From an uncultured Shinella sp. (GTDB lineage: Bacteria > Pseudomonadota > Alphaproteobacteria > Rhizobiales > Rhizobiaceae), in contig NZ_CAMLFY010000158.1 in the NCBI RefSeq assembly GCF_946479415.1, forward strand, positions 1 to 8,712: 8,712 nt of DNA, in the 5' to 3' direction. Below, piece after piece: positions 1 through 5,683 of this stretch. The notes beneath the pieces were generated by a model. It worked only from the letters and a program-made list of their open reading frames with translations, ran no database searches and was not told the DNA's origin. Both the position numbers and the translations under genes were made by a program. Position 1 is the stretch's first letter. Every line of letters begins with the position of its first letter.

Positions 1-254
1 CCGAGGCAGACGACGGGCAGCGTCGTCAGCAGGCTGGCGCCGGTGGGCGAGAGGCCGAGCACGTCGCGGATTTCCGGCAGCAGCGCCGAGGCGCTGGAAA
101 AGACCGGGCGCAGATTGAAGGCGATGAGCACGAGGCTGGCACCCAGCAGAATGCGCGCTGCCGTGTTTTGGGGCCGATGCGGCTCGGGTGCCGGCACGCT
201 GTCGGCTTCGGCGTCGATCAGGTCGATGGCGCCGGGATCATTGGAAAGGGTCAT
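1..254 (-). CDS. CynX/NimT-like MFS transporter, N-terminal fragment (runs off window start)
   Basis: The first 84 codons of an inner-membrane major facilitator transporter are present; the rest lies before base 1. A polar 30-residue N-terminus is followed by a hydrophobic segment (about residues 34-47) leading into FNLRP (46-50), then SASALLPEIR (54-63) and GLSPTGASLLTTLP (67-80). This first-helix pattern is typical of the CynX/NimT branch (cyanate or 2-nitroimidazole transporter relatives), whose substrates are mostly unknown. The start codon overlaps the stop of the upstream GntR gene by four bases (ATGA). No good ribosome binding site precedes it, so translation is probably coupled to the regulator. 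The regulator is therefore likely to control this transporter. Family is fairly sure; substrate cannot be stated and a role in hydroxyproline use is not shown. Confidence 0.85.
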   Translation of the reverse strand, partial: MTLSNDPGAIDLIDAEADSVPAPEPHRPQNTAARILLGASLVLIAFNLRPVFSSASALLPEIRDVLGLSPTGASLLTTLPVVCL

Positions 255-940
255 GATAGAAGCAGCTTGTCGAGGGCAGTGAGGACGGGGGCCATGAAGC
301 GGCGGACGGCGGCATCGGCCTTGTCGGGGTCGCCGCTTTCGATGGCATCGACGATGGCGGCATGCGCGGCCATGTCGGGCTCGGGAAGGTCGTCTTCGAG
401 GGTGGCCGCGATCGTTTCGGCAATCACCGTGGAGAAGAAATCGTACATGCCGATCAGCACCGCATTGTTCGACGCGGCGATGACGGCCTGGTGGAAGGCG
501 AGGTCGCGGTCAATGAAGACGGCCCGGTCGCTGGCCTCGGAATGGCCGCGCGCGGACAACAGCGTGCGGAGCTTGGCCACCACGGCCGGCGTCTGGCGCA
601 GGGCGGCCAGGCGGGCGGCTTCGACATCGAGCGCCAGCCGCGCCTCGAACTGATCGCGCAGGCCGGCGCGGCGGGCCATGGTGAGCGGTCGCGCGGTATC
701 GGCCGTCGAGAGCACATAGGTGCCGGAACCCTGCCGCGTCTCGAGATAACCCTGCGAGGCGAGCACGCGCACCGCCTCGCGCACCGTGCCGCGGCTGACC
801 GACAGCATGGAGGACAAGGCCGCCTCGTTCGGCAGCTTTTCGCCGATCGCCCAGCGGCGGGCGAGGATTTCCGTGCGAATCGCTTCTACGGCGGTATCGG
901 CGAGATTGGTTTTGCTGAGGGAGTGCATGAGCCAAATCAT
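251..940 (-). CDS. GntR family regulator, FadR/FCD subfamily, coupled to the MFS transporter
   Basis: A 229-residue DNA-binding repressor or activator. A winged helix-turn-helix covers about residues 12-77, with the recognition region LSVSRGTVREAVRVLASQGY (46-65) and a wing at RQGSGTYV. An all-helical FCD ligand domain covers about 95-225. The FCD domain normally binds a metal through Asp/Asn and three His. Here D146, H150 and H193 are present, but the last His appears replaced (F215 in the RRFM stretch), unlike the other two regulators in the window. The start is uncertain: ATG at 940 lies within a 31-bp palindrome and ATG at 928 (MHSLSK) is equally plausible. Neither has a clear Shine-Dalgarno sequence, so a very short leader is likely. 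It forms an operon with the downstream transporter (4-base overlap). The ligand is unknown. Confidence 0.92.
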   Translation of the reverse strand: MIWLMHSLSKTNLADTAVEAIRTEILARRWAIGEKLPNEAALSSMLSVSRGTVREAVRVLASQGYLETRQGSGTYVLSTADTARPLTMARRAGLRDQFEARLALDVEAARLAALRQTPAVVAKLRTLLSARGHSEASDRAVFIDRDLAFHQAVIAASNNAVLIGMYDFFSTVIAETIAATLEDDLPEPDMAAHAAIVDAIESGDPDKADAAVRRFMAPVLTALDKLLLS

Positions 941-965
941 AAAGTCATCGGATGACTTTATGATT
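935..965. promoter_or_regulatory. Perfect 31-bp palindrome, probable autoregulatory operator of the MFS-linked GntR gene
   Basis: The left arm AATCATAAAGTCATC (935-949), one central base (950) and the right arm GATGACTTTATGATT (951-965) are exact reverse complements. The core GTCATC-N-GATGAC resembles known FCD-type GntR operators. It covers the candidate ATG at 940 and lies just downstream of the predicted -10 box, where binding would block transcription. Autorepression is inferred. Confidence 0.85.
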
Positions 966-989
966 ATCGCTTCTCGACTGAGCCGTCAA
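963..989 (-). promoter_or_regulatory. Predicted promoter of the GntR-MFS operon
   Basis: On the minus strand TTGACG (989-984) resembles a -35 box and GATAAT (968-963) a -10 box, separated by 15 bases. An alternative -10, AATCAT (965-960), gives an 18-base spacer. Either choice places the start of transcription inside the palindrome and gives a very short or absent leader. Confidence 0.5.
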
Positions 990-994
990 AGACA

Positions 995-1027
995 TTCTGC
1001 CCGGCGCTTGGCATGCACCGGGCAGAA
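995..1027 (-). terminator. Hairpin terminator after the dehydratase gene
   Basis: TTCTGCCCGG (995-1004) and CCGGGCAGAA (1018-1027) form a perfect 10-bp stem with a 13-base loop, starting 6 bases after the dehydratase stop codon. The downstream minus-strand sequence ATGTCTTT is only a weak U-tract, so termination may be partial. It separates the dehydratase from the GntR-MFS operon. Confidence 0.65.
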
Positions 1028-1033
1028 CGGAGC

Positions 1034-2065
1034 TTATTGCTTGCGCGGCCAGGTATCGGCGAGGCGGTAGCCGGCCGGCCACGGATCGGCCGGATCCAGC
1101 ATCACCTGGCTGGTGCCGGTGATCCAGGCGCGGCCGGAAATTTCCGGCACGATGGCCGGGCGGCCGCCGACCGTGGTTTCGCTGACGATACGGCAATCGA
1201 AACGGGAATCGAGGATCGAATAGCCGGAGAAGGGCTGGCCGATCTTGATCTGGCCCTTGGCGTGCAGCACGGCCATGCGGGCCGAGCAGCCGGTGCCGGT
1301 CGGCGAGCGGTCGAGCTTGGCCGGCTGGATGACGACGGTGTTGCGGCCATGCAGCGCGCCGTCGCGCTCCTCGACCGGCAAAGTGAGCTGGCAGAAGGAG
1401 ATATGGTTCCATTCCGGGTTTTCCGGATGGGTGAAGCCGAGCTGCTCGTTGGCCGCCTTGGTGATGCGGATGCCGGTTTCGGCGAGCTCCCGCGCCTCGT
1501 CCGGCGTGACCGAGAAACCCAGGGCGCGGGCATCGGTGAAGACAAAACTGTCGCCGCCATAGGCGGTGTCGACGGTGAGCGTGCCCAGACCCTCGACTTC
1601 CAGCTTCACATCCAGCTTGTCGGCGAAGGAGGGCACGTTGGTGACGGTGATGCGCTCGGCCTTGCCGTTGCGGCAGGTCGCGACGACGTTGACCAGCCCG
1701 CCCGGCGCTTCCAGCACCATATGGGTTTCCGGTTCGACCATCGGCACGATGCCGCTGTCCAGCAGCACGGTGGAGACGCAGATCGAGTTGGAGCCGGACA
1801 TCGGCGGCGTATCCTCGGGCTCCATGATGATGAAGCCCATCGTGGCGCGCGGATCCTTCGGCGGCACTAGCAGATTGATGTGGCGGAAGACGCCGCCGCG
1901 CGGCTCGTTCAGCACGAAATTGCGCAGCGTCTGGTCCTGGGCGATGAAATTGCGCTGCTCCCAGAGCGTCGCGCCCGGCGGGGGCGCCACGCCGCCGACG
2001 ATGACGTCGCCCACCTCGCCCTCGGCGTGGCAGGAAACGATGTGAATTACCTTGCTGCTGCGCAT
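1034..2065 (-). CDS. Proline racemase family enzyme, probable trans-3-hydroxy-L-proline dehydratase
   Basis: A 343-residue cytoplasmic enzyme of the proline racemase/hydroxyproline epimerase fold, normal length for the family. Racemases and epimerases use two catalytic Cys, in MCG[HS]-type and SPCGTG-type motifs. Here the first is MSGSN (Ser90) and the second is [12 protein letters not shown] (Thr256, after the conserved Asp252). Thr at the second site is the hallmark of trans-3-hydroxy-L-proline dehydratases, which remove water to give pyrroline-2-carboxylate. Ser rather than Cys at the first site is less usual in my recollection. Epimerase activity is unlikely without the second Cys. A strong GGAGAG sits 4 bases before ATG 2065. 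Its product is the substrate of the HypS-type reductase encoded at 5684-6721, giving L-proline. It is divergent from a GntR gene, with an operator in its promoter spacer. Confidence 0.85.
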   Translation of the reverse strand: MRSSKVIHIVSCHAEGEVGDVIVGGVAPPPGATLWEQRNFIAQDQTLRNFVLNEPRGGVFRHINLLVPPKDPRATMGFIIMEPEDTPPMSGSNSICVSTVLLDSGIVPMVEPETHMVLEAPGGLVNVVATCRNGKAERITVTNVPSFADKLDVKLEVEGLGTLTVDTAYGGDSFVFTDARALGFSVTPDEARELAETGIRITKAANEQLGFTHPENPEWNHISFCQLTLPVEERDGALHGRNTVVIQPAKLDRSPTGTGCSARMAVLHAKGQIKIGQPFSGYSILDSRFDCRIVSETTVGGRPAIVPEISGRAWITGTSQVMLDPADPWPAGYRLADTWPRKQ

Positions 2066-2127
2066 GGCTCTCTCCGATGTCCTGATTTTTCGCGGCGATG
2101 CCGGCAGCGGATCGACGCGGATGAACT

Positions 2128-2157
2128 CTTATAGAAAAATTGGATCCAATATACAAT
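2128..2157. promoter_or_regulatory. Divergent promoter region with ATTGGATCCAAT operator between dehydratase and GntR gene
   Basis: A perfect 12-bp palindrome ATTGGATCCAAT lies at 2139-2150. On the minus strand it exactly occupies the 17-base spacer between TTGTAT (2156-2151, -35) and TATAAG (2133-2128, -10) of the dehydratase promoter. On the plus strand TACAAT (2152-2157) is a possible -10 for the GntR gene, with a weak -35 at 2129-2134. The divergent GntR protein is the obvious candidate to bind it. Binding would repress the dehydratase and itself. Confidence 0.7.
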
Positions 2158-2239
2158 ATTCTTTCGTGCGGTGACGTTTGTTGCCCCGCCACCGGATTCC
2201 ACCTATGACGAGAAGCTCGATTTTCAGGGGTTGAACGGG

Positions 2240-2905
2240 ATGAAATTTGCTGCCGTCGATGTCCGGCAGGCCGCTTCGGCGGCCGACCTCGTCTATGAGG
2301 CGCTGCGCAAGGCGATCATCGAGGGCCAGATCGCCGTGGGCGAGAACCTGCGCCAGGAAGAGATCGCGCAGATGTTCAACACCAGCCGCATCCCCGTGCG
2401 CGAGGCCCTGTCGCGACTGGAGCAGCATGGCCTCATCACCACCCAGCGCTACAAGGGCGCGGTCGTCGCCGGGCTCTCGATAGAAGAGATCGACGAGATC
2501 TTCGAGTTCCGGGCGCTGATCGAGGCGGAGGTGATGCGCCTTGCCGTGCCCAATCTCGACCGCGCGACGCTGGACAAAGCGCGCAGCTATTGCGACGCCT
2601 TCGACCGGGAGACCGATCCGCACCGCTGGGGCGAGATCAACCGCCAGTTCCACACGACACTCTATGAAGCCTCCGGTCGCCCCTATTATCTGCAGAACGT
2701 GCAATCCTCGCTCGACCGCATCGACCGCTATTTGCGCGCGCAGCTGACCTTCACCAACGGCGTGCCGCGCGCCGGCCGCGAGCATGAAGCGATCCTCACC
2801 GCCTGCGAAAAGGGCGACGCCGACCTCGCCTCGCGCCTGACGCGCGATCACATTCTCGATGCCGGCCGTTCGCTGATGACCTTCCTGCGCGACCAGCGCA
2901 GCTAA
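2240..2905 (+). CDS. GntR family regulator, FadR/FCD subfamily, divergent from the dehydratase
   Basis: With ATG 2240, preceded by AGGGG at 2226-2230, the protein has 221 residues. A GTG at 2171 would add 23 residues with no family resemblance, so it is rejected. The winged helix-turn-helix covers about residues 12-78, with the recognition helix FNTSRIPVREALSRLEQHGL (46-65). The FCD domain (about 85-215) has a full metal-site set: N134, H138 in NRQFH, H182 in REHEAI, and H204 in TRDH. It is divergent from the dehydratase gene across a shared promoter/operator, the classic layout of a local regulator. The likely job is sensing a 3-hydroxyproline-type substrate or its product and releasing the dehydratase gene; this is inference from position. 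A strong terminator follows. Confidence 0.92.
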   Translation: MKFAAVDVRQAASAADLVYEALRKAIIEGQIAVGENLRQEEIAQMFNTSRIPVREALSRLEQHGLITTQRYKGAVVAGLSIEEIDEIFEFRALIEAEVMRLAVPNLDRATLDKARSYCDAFDRETDPHRWGEINRQFHTTLYEASGRPYYLQNVQSSLDRIDRYLRAQLTFTNGVPRAGREHEAILTACEKGDADLASRLTRDHILDAGRSLMTFLRDQRS

Positions 2906-2933
2906 GCGCCTCAATGCTTTTTTGACGGAAGGC

Positions 2934-2964
2934 AGGGCGGGATTTTCCCGCCCTTTCATTTTTT
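2934..2964 (+). terminator. Rho-independent terminator after the second GntR gene
   Basis: AGGGCGGGA (2934-2942) pairs perfectly with TCCCGCCCT (2946-2954) around a tight 3-base loop. It is followed by TTTCATTTTTT with six consecutive T at 2959-2964. It lies about 30 bases after the stop codon and isolates this gene from the downstream regulator. Confidence 0.9.
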
Positions 2965-3017
2965 CGCCCGCAAAGGGCTGGAATTGCAGAAATCTCGCCT
3001 TTGGGAGACTTGACGGC

Positions 3018-3086
3018 GCTTTTGTCAAAAGCTCCCTTAAAACAATTGATAGCGCGGCTGGAGAATTGTATTTCTTTTGTCGACAA
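3018..3086 (+). promoter_or_regulatory. Upstream region of probable hypR with two palindromes
   Basis: GCTTTTG (3018-3024), one base, and CAAAAGC (3026-3032) form a 15-bp palindrome of unknown purpose. Further down, TTGTATTTCTTTTGTCGACAA (written here as TTGTATTT at 3066-3073 and the palindromic core TTGTCGACAA at 3077-3086) matches the hypD upstream site at 19 of 21 bases with the same spacing. The core ends 11 bases before the ATG, so bound protein would block initiation. Candidate promoter boxes (TTGATA 3046-3051, TATTTC 3069-3074) are weak. Confidence 0.65.
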
Positions 3087-3097
3087 GAGGATTCTTC

Positions 3098-3796
3098 ATG
3101 ACCGACACCGATACCCTGCCCGAGCGCAAACGCGGCTCCGGCGTCAAAATGGTCTACGACCTGCTGCGCGACGAGATACTCGACCTGAAGATCGCGCCCG
3201 GCAGCCCGATCGACGAGGTGCAGCTGGCCGAGCGGTTCAAGATGTCGCGCACGCCGATCCGCGAGGCCCTTGTGCGGCTGGCCGGCGAAGGGCTGATCGA
3301 GACGCTGCCGAACCGCTCGACCATGGTGTCGAACATCGACTTCCTGAACCTGCATACCTTCTTCGACGCGCTGGTTCTGATGTACCGCGTCACGACGCGG
3401 CTTGCCGCGCAGAGCCACCGGCCGGAAGACCTCGCCGTCATCCGGGGCTTTCATGAGGACTATGCGGCAGCACTCGCCGCACGCAACCATATTGCGATGA
3501 TCGCCACCAACGCCGCCTTCCACGCGGCCATCGCCGAGGCGGGCCGTAACCCCTATTTCACCGGCCTGTTCCGCCGCCTGCTCGACGAGGGGCGACGCAT
3601 CCTGCAGCTCTACTACCAGTCCTATGAAGAGCACTTTCCGCAGCGCTTCGTCGATGAGCATGCCGCGATCATAGCGGCCATCGAGGCGCGGGACATCGAG
3701 GAGGCCGACCGGCTCGGCAAGGCCCATGCGGAGGCGATCGTCGCCCAGGTGCAGAAGCTTTTCAGCCGCAACGACAGGCTTGATATCGCTCTATAG
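3098..3796 (+). CDS. hypR: GntR family regulator, FadR/FCD subfamily, probable hydroxyproline regulator HypR
   Basis: A 232-residue regulator from ATG 3098, preceded by AAGAGGA with 6-base spacing. An in-frame TTG at 3077 is the operator itself and is not taken as the start. The winged helix-turn-helix covers about residues 14-78 (FKMSRTPIREALVRLAGEGL at 47-66). The FCD domain (about 85-220) has the metal-binding set N138, H142 in NAAFH, H188 in VDEHAA, and H210. It sits directly upstream of hypD on the same strand. Its promoter region carries the same TTGTATTT plus TTGTCGACAA signal as hypD, arguing for autoregulation and hypD control. In S. meliloti the hyp genes are controlled by a GntR-type repressor, HypR. 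The symbol rests on context plus recollection of that cluster; regulator family is near certain. Confidence 0.88.
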   Translation: MTDTDTLPERKRGSGVKMVYDLLRDEILDLKIAPGSPIDEVQLAERFKMSRTPIREALVRLAGEGLIETLPNRSTMVSNIDFLNLHTFFDALVLMYRVTTRLAAQSHRPEDLAVIRGFHEDYAAALAARNHIAMIATNAAFHAAIAEAGRNPYFTGLFRRLLDEGRRILQLYYQSYEEHFPQRFVDEHAAIIAAIEARDIEEADRLGKAHAEAIVAQVQKLFSRNDRLDIAL

Positions 3797-3813
3797 AACG
3801 ACCGCGCTCGGCT

Positions 3814-3845
3814 TTGTATTTTTCTTGTCGACAAATAAAATGCAA
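3814..3845 (+). promoter_or_regulatory. hypD promoter with concentric 32-bp quasi-palindromic operator
   Basis: The palindromic core TTGTCGACAA (3825-3834) is flanked symmetrically by TTGTATTT (3814-3821) and AAATGCAA (3838-3845). The two 16-base halves match at 13 of 16 positions. TTGTAT (3814-3819) can serve as -35 and TAAAAT (3836-3841) as -10 with a 16-base spacer that contains the core. A dimer bound here would occlude RNA polymerase. HypR is the likely ligand-responsive repressor. Confidence 0.75.
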
Positions 3846-3927
3846 GATGCTACACCCACAATCAGAGAGAGGGAGGCGAGGCATTGTGCCCGCTGACCAC
3901 CCGACGAACCGCCCATAGGAGATCGAC

Positions 3928-4890
3928 ATGAAGGCCAAGATTTTTTCCGGTGTCATTCCCGCCCTGATGACGCCCTGCAAGGACGACCGCACGCCGGATT
4001 TCGACCAGCTGGTGCGCAAGGCCAAGGAACTCATCGCCAAGGGCATGTCCGCCGTCGTCTATTGCGGCTCGATGGGTGACTGGCCGCTCCTGACGGACGC
4101 TCAGCGCATGGAAGGCGTCGAGCGCCTCGTCAAGGCCGGCATTCCTGTTATCGTCGGCACCGGCGCGGTCAACACCGCTTCGGCCGTTGCCCACGCTGCG
4201 CATGCCCAGAAGGTTGGCGCGCAGGGCCTCATGGTCATCCCGCGCGTGCTCTCCCGCGGTTCCGTCGTTGCCGCCCAGAAGAACCACTTCAAGGCGATCC
4301 TCTCGGCTGCTCCCGATCTGCCGGCCGTCATCTACAACAGCCCCTATTACGGCTTCGCCACCCGCGCCGACCTGTTCTTCGCGCTGCGCGAAGACCACAA
4401 GAACCTCGTCGGCTTCAAGGAATTCGGCGGCGCGGCCGACATGCGCTATGCAGCCGAAAACATCACCAGCCGCGACGATGACGTCTCGCTGATGATCGGC
4501 GTCGACACCTGCGTCTTCACCGGTTTCGTCGATGCCGGCGCCGTGGGCGCCATCACCGGCATCGGCTGCGTGTTGCCGAAGGAAGTCATCCACATGTGCA
4601 ACCTCGCCCAGGCTGCCGCCAAGGGCGACCCGGATGCCCGCGCCCGCGCGCTGGAGCTGGAATCGGCGCTCGCCGTCCTCTCCTCCTTCGACGAAGGCCC
4701 GGATCTCGTTCTCTACTTCAAGCACATGATGGTTCTGAAGGGCGACAAGGAATACACGCTGCACTTCAACGAAACCGACGTGCTCTCCGACAGCCAGCGC
4801 GGCTATGTCGAAAGCCAGCTGAAGCTGTTCGACACCTGGTACGCCGAATGGAGCAAGCTGCCCGGCGCCGTGCAGACGTACAAGGCGTAA
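3928..4890 (+). CDS. hypD: Pyrroline-4-hydroxy-2-carboxylate deaminase (DHDPS/NAL family)
   Basis: A 320-residue TIM-barrel lyase/deaminase of the dihydrodipicolinate synthase / N-acetylneuraminate lyase superfamily. In hydroxyproline breakdown, HypD converts pyrroline-4-hydroxy-2-carboxylate to alpha-ketoglutarate semialdehyde and ammonia in the cytoplasm. The Schiff-base Lys is K164 in VGFKEFGG and the partner Tyr is Y136 in VIYNSPYYG. The family's GTTGE-type carboxylate-binding loop reads CGSMGD (46-51), followed by WPLLTDAQRMEGVERL, which I recognise as HypD-like rather than DapA-like. AGGAG lies 6 bases before ATG 3928. It is downstream of the probable hypR and shares its operator. A perfect 12-bp terminator hairpin follows, so it may be mostly monocistronic. 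Another aldolase specificity is possible, but the HypH and HypS neighbours support this call. Confidence 0.92.
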   Translation: MKAKIFSGVIPALMTPCKDDRTPDFDQLVRKAKELIAKGMSAVVYCGSMGDWPLLTDAQRMEGVERLVKAGIPVIVGTGAVNTASAVAHAAHAQKVGAQGLMVIPRVLSRGSVVAAQKNHFKAILSAAPDLPAVIYNSPYYGFATRADLFFALREDHKNLVGFKEFGGAADMRYAAENITSRDDDVSLMIGVDTCVFTGFVDAGAVGAITGIGCVLPKEVIHMCNLAQAAAKGDPDARARALELESALAVLSSFDEGPDLVLYFKHMMVLKGDKEYTLHFNETDVLSDSQRGYVESQLKLFDTWYAEWSKLPGAVQTYKA

Positions 4891-4914
4891 GGTCGCCCGC
4901 CTCTCGATGGTTTC

Positions 4915-4950
4915 ACGCCGCCCGCAGCCCCTGTTGCGGGCGGCGTTCGT
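4915..4950 (+). terminator. Terminator-like hairpin after hypD
   Basis: ACGCCGCCCGCA (4915-4926) and TGCGGGCGGCGT (4935-4946) form a perfect 12-bp GC-rich stem with an 8-base loop, followed by TTCGTTT. The T-tract is short, so it may attenuate rather than fully stop transcription into the exporter gene. No obvious separate promoter for that gene is seen. Confidence 0.75.
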
Positions 4951-5011
4951 TTGCAGTTGCCGCAGCGGTGCGATTTTGCGACTGTCGCGAACTGCTACGA
5001 GAGGACCCGAC

Positions 5012-5638
5012 ATGCCTTCCCTGGACGTGCTGCTCGCCTTTGCCGTCACCACGGCGATCTTCGCCTTCATTCCCGGCCCGGCCATGCTCTATGCCGCGGC
5101 CCGGACGATGGCCGGCGGCCGCAAGGCAGGCCTGATGGCGGTCCTCGGTATTCATCTCGGCGCTTACGCGCATATCATCGCGGCGGCGGCGGGGCTTTCG
5201 GCACTGTTCCACGCCGTTCCCGTTGCCTATACCTGTGTCAAGCTCGCGGGCGCCTTCTATCTGGTCTGGCTGGGCATCTCGCTGTTCCGCTCGCCGGACC
5301 CGCAAGCGGAAAATACGGCGGCACCGACCGGCGGGCGTCGCGCCTTCCTCCAGAGCGTCACCGTGGAAATCCTCAACCCCAAGACCGCGATTTTCTTCCT
5401 CGCCTTCCTGCCGCAATTCGTCGACAGCGCCGCGGCCCTGCCGATCTGGGCGCAGCTTGCCATTCTCGGAACGGTCGTGAACCTGACCTTCACCTTCGCT
5501 GATGTCGTCAGCGTGTTCCTGGCCGACGTGATCCTGGCCCGGCTGAAGCGGTCGAGCGGGGTGCAGGCCCTTGTGCGCAAGGCGGGCGGAATGATCCTTA
5601 TCGGGCTCGGTGCCCATCTCGCCCTGCAAAAAGGCTGA
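5012..5638 (+). CDS. LysE/RhtB family amino-acid exporter
   Basis: A 208-residue inner-membrane protein, normal length for LysE/RhtB exporters, with about five to six hydrophobic segments. Family signatures are PGPAMLYAAARTMAGGRKAG (21-40), AGAFYLVWLGISLFR (79-93) and LNPKTAIFFLAFLPQFV (121-137). ATG 5012 is preceded by AGAGG (5000-5004). An earlier in-frame ATG at 4907 would read through the hypD terminator hairpin and is rejected. These carriers export amino acids and related compounds to prevent toxic accumulation. Here the likely cargo is proline, hydroxyproline or a metabolite, but the substrate cannot be read from sequence. It lies 121 bases after hypD on the same strand and converges with hypS. 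Family call is near certain; the physiological role is inference. Confidence 0.92.
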   Translation: MPSLDVLLAFAVTTAIFAFIPGPAMLYAAARTMAGGRKAGLMAVLGIHLGAYAHIIAAAAGLSALFHAVPVAYTCVKLAGAFYLVWLGISLFRSPDPQAENTAAPTGGRRAFLQSVTVEILNPKTAIFFLAFLPQFVDSAAALPIWAQLAILGTVVNLTFTFADVVSVFLADVILARLKRSSGVQALVRKAGGMILIGLGAHLALQKG

Positions 5639-5664
5639 AAGCCGCGGCAATGTCCTGCCGCGGC
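5632..5664 (-). terminator. Terminator between convergent exporter and hypS genes
   Basis: GCCGCGGCA (5641-5649) and TGCCGCGGC (5656-5664) form a perfect 9-bp stem with a 6-base loop. On the minus strand the stem is followed by TTTCAGCCTTTTT, so it serves hypS best. On the plus strand no T-tract follows, although the hairpin begins two bases after the exporter stop codon. Confidence 0.75.
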
Positions 5665-5683
5665 GCAAGGCGAGCCGACGCGA

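Noticed and set aside
1034..2065. Calling the racemase-family gene a 4-hydroxyproline epimerase (hypRE)
   Set aside because: Both catalytic Cys are replaced (Ser90, Thr256). The second-site Thr fits the dehydratase group instead.
945..2192. A 415-residue alternative-frame protein on the same strand as the dehydratase
   Set aside because: Its composition is Arg/Ala/His-rich as expected for a frame-shadow, and the dehydratase frame contains all the family motifs.
2129..3727. A 532-residue minus-strand open frame antisense to two GntR genes
   Set aside because: It is low in recognisable motifs, crosses the strong terminator at 2934-2964, and is explained by GC-rich third positions of the real genes.
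4907..5011. N-terminal extension of the LysE exporter from ATG 4907
   Set aside because: The added residues come from the terminator hairpin and have no resemblance to exporter N-termini. ATG 5012 has a ribosome binding site.
3862..5085. A 407-residue minus-strand open frame antisense to hypD
   Set aside because: No family resemblance, crosses the hypD terminator hairpin, and opposes a clearly real enzyme gene.
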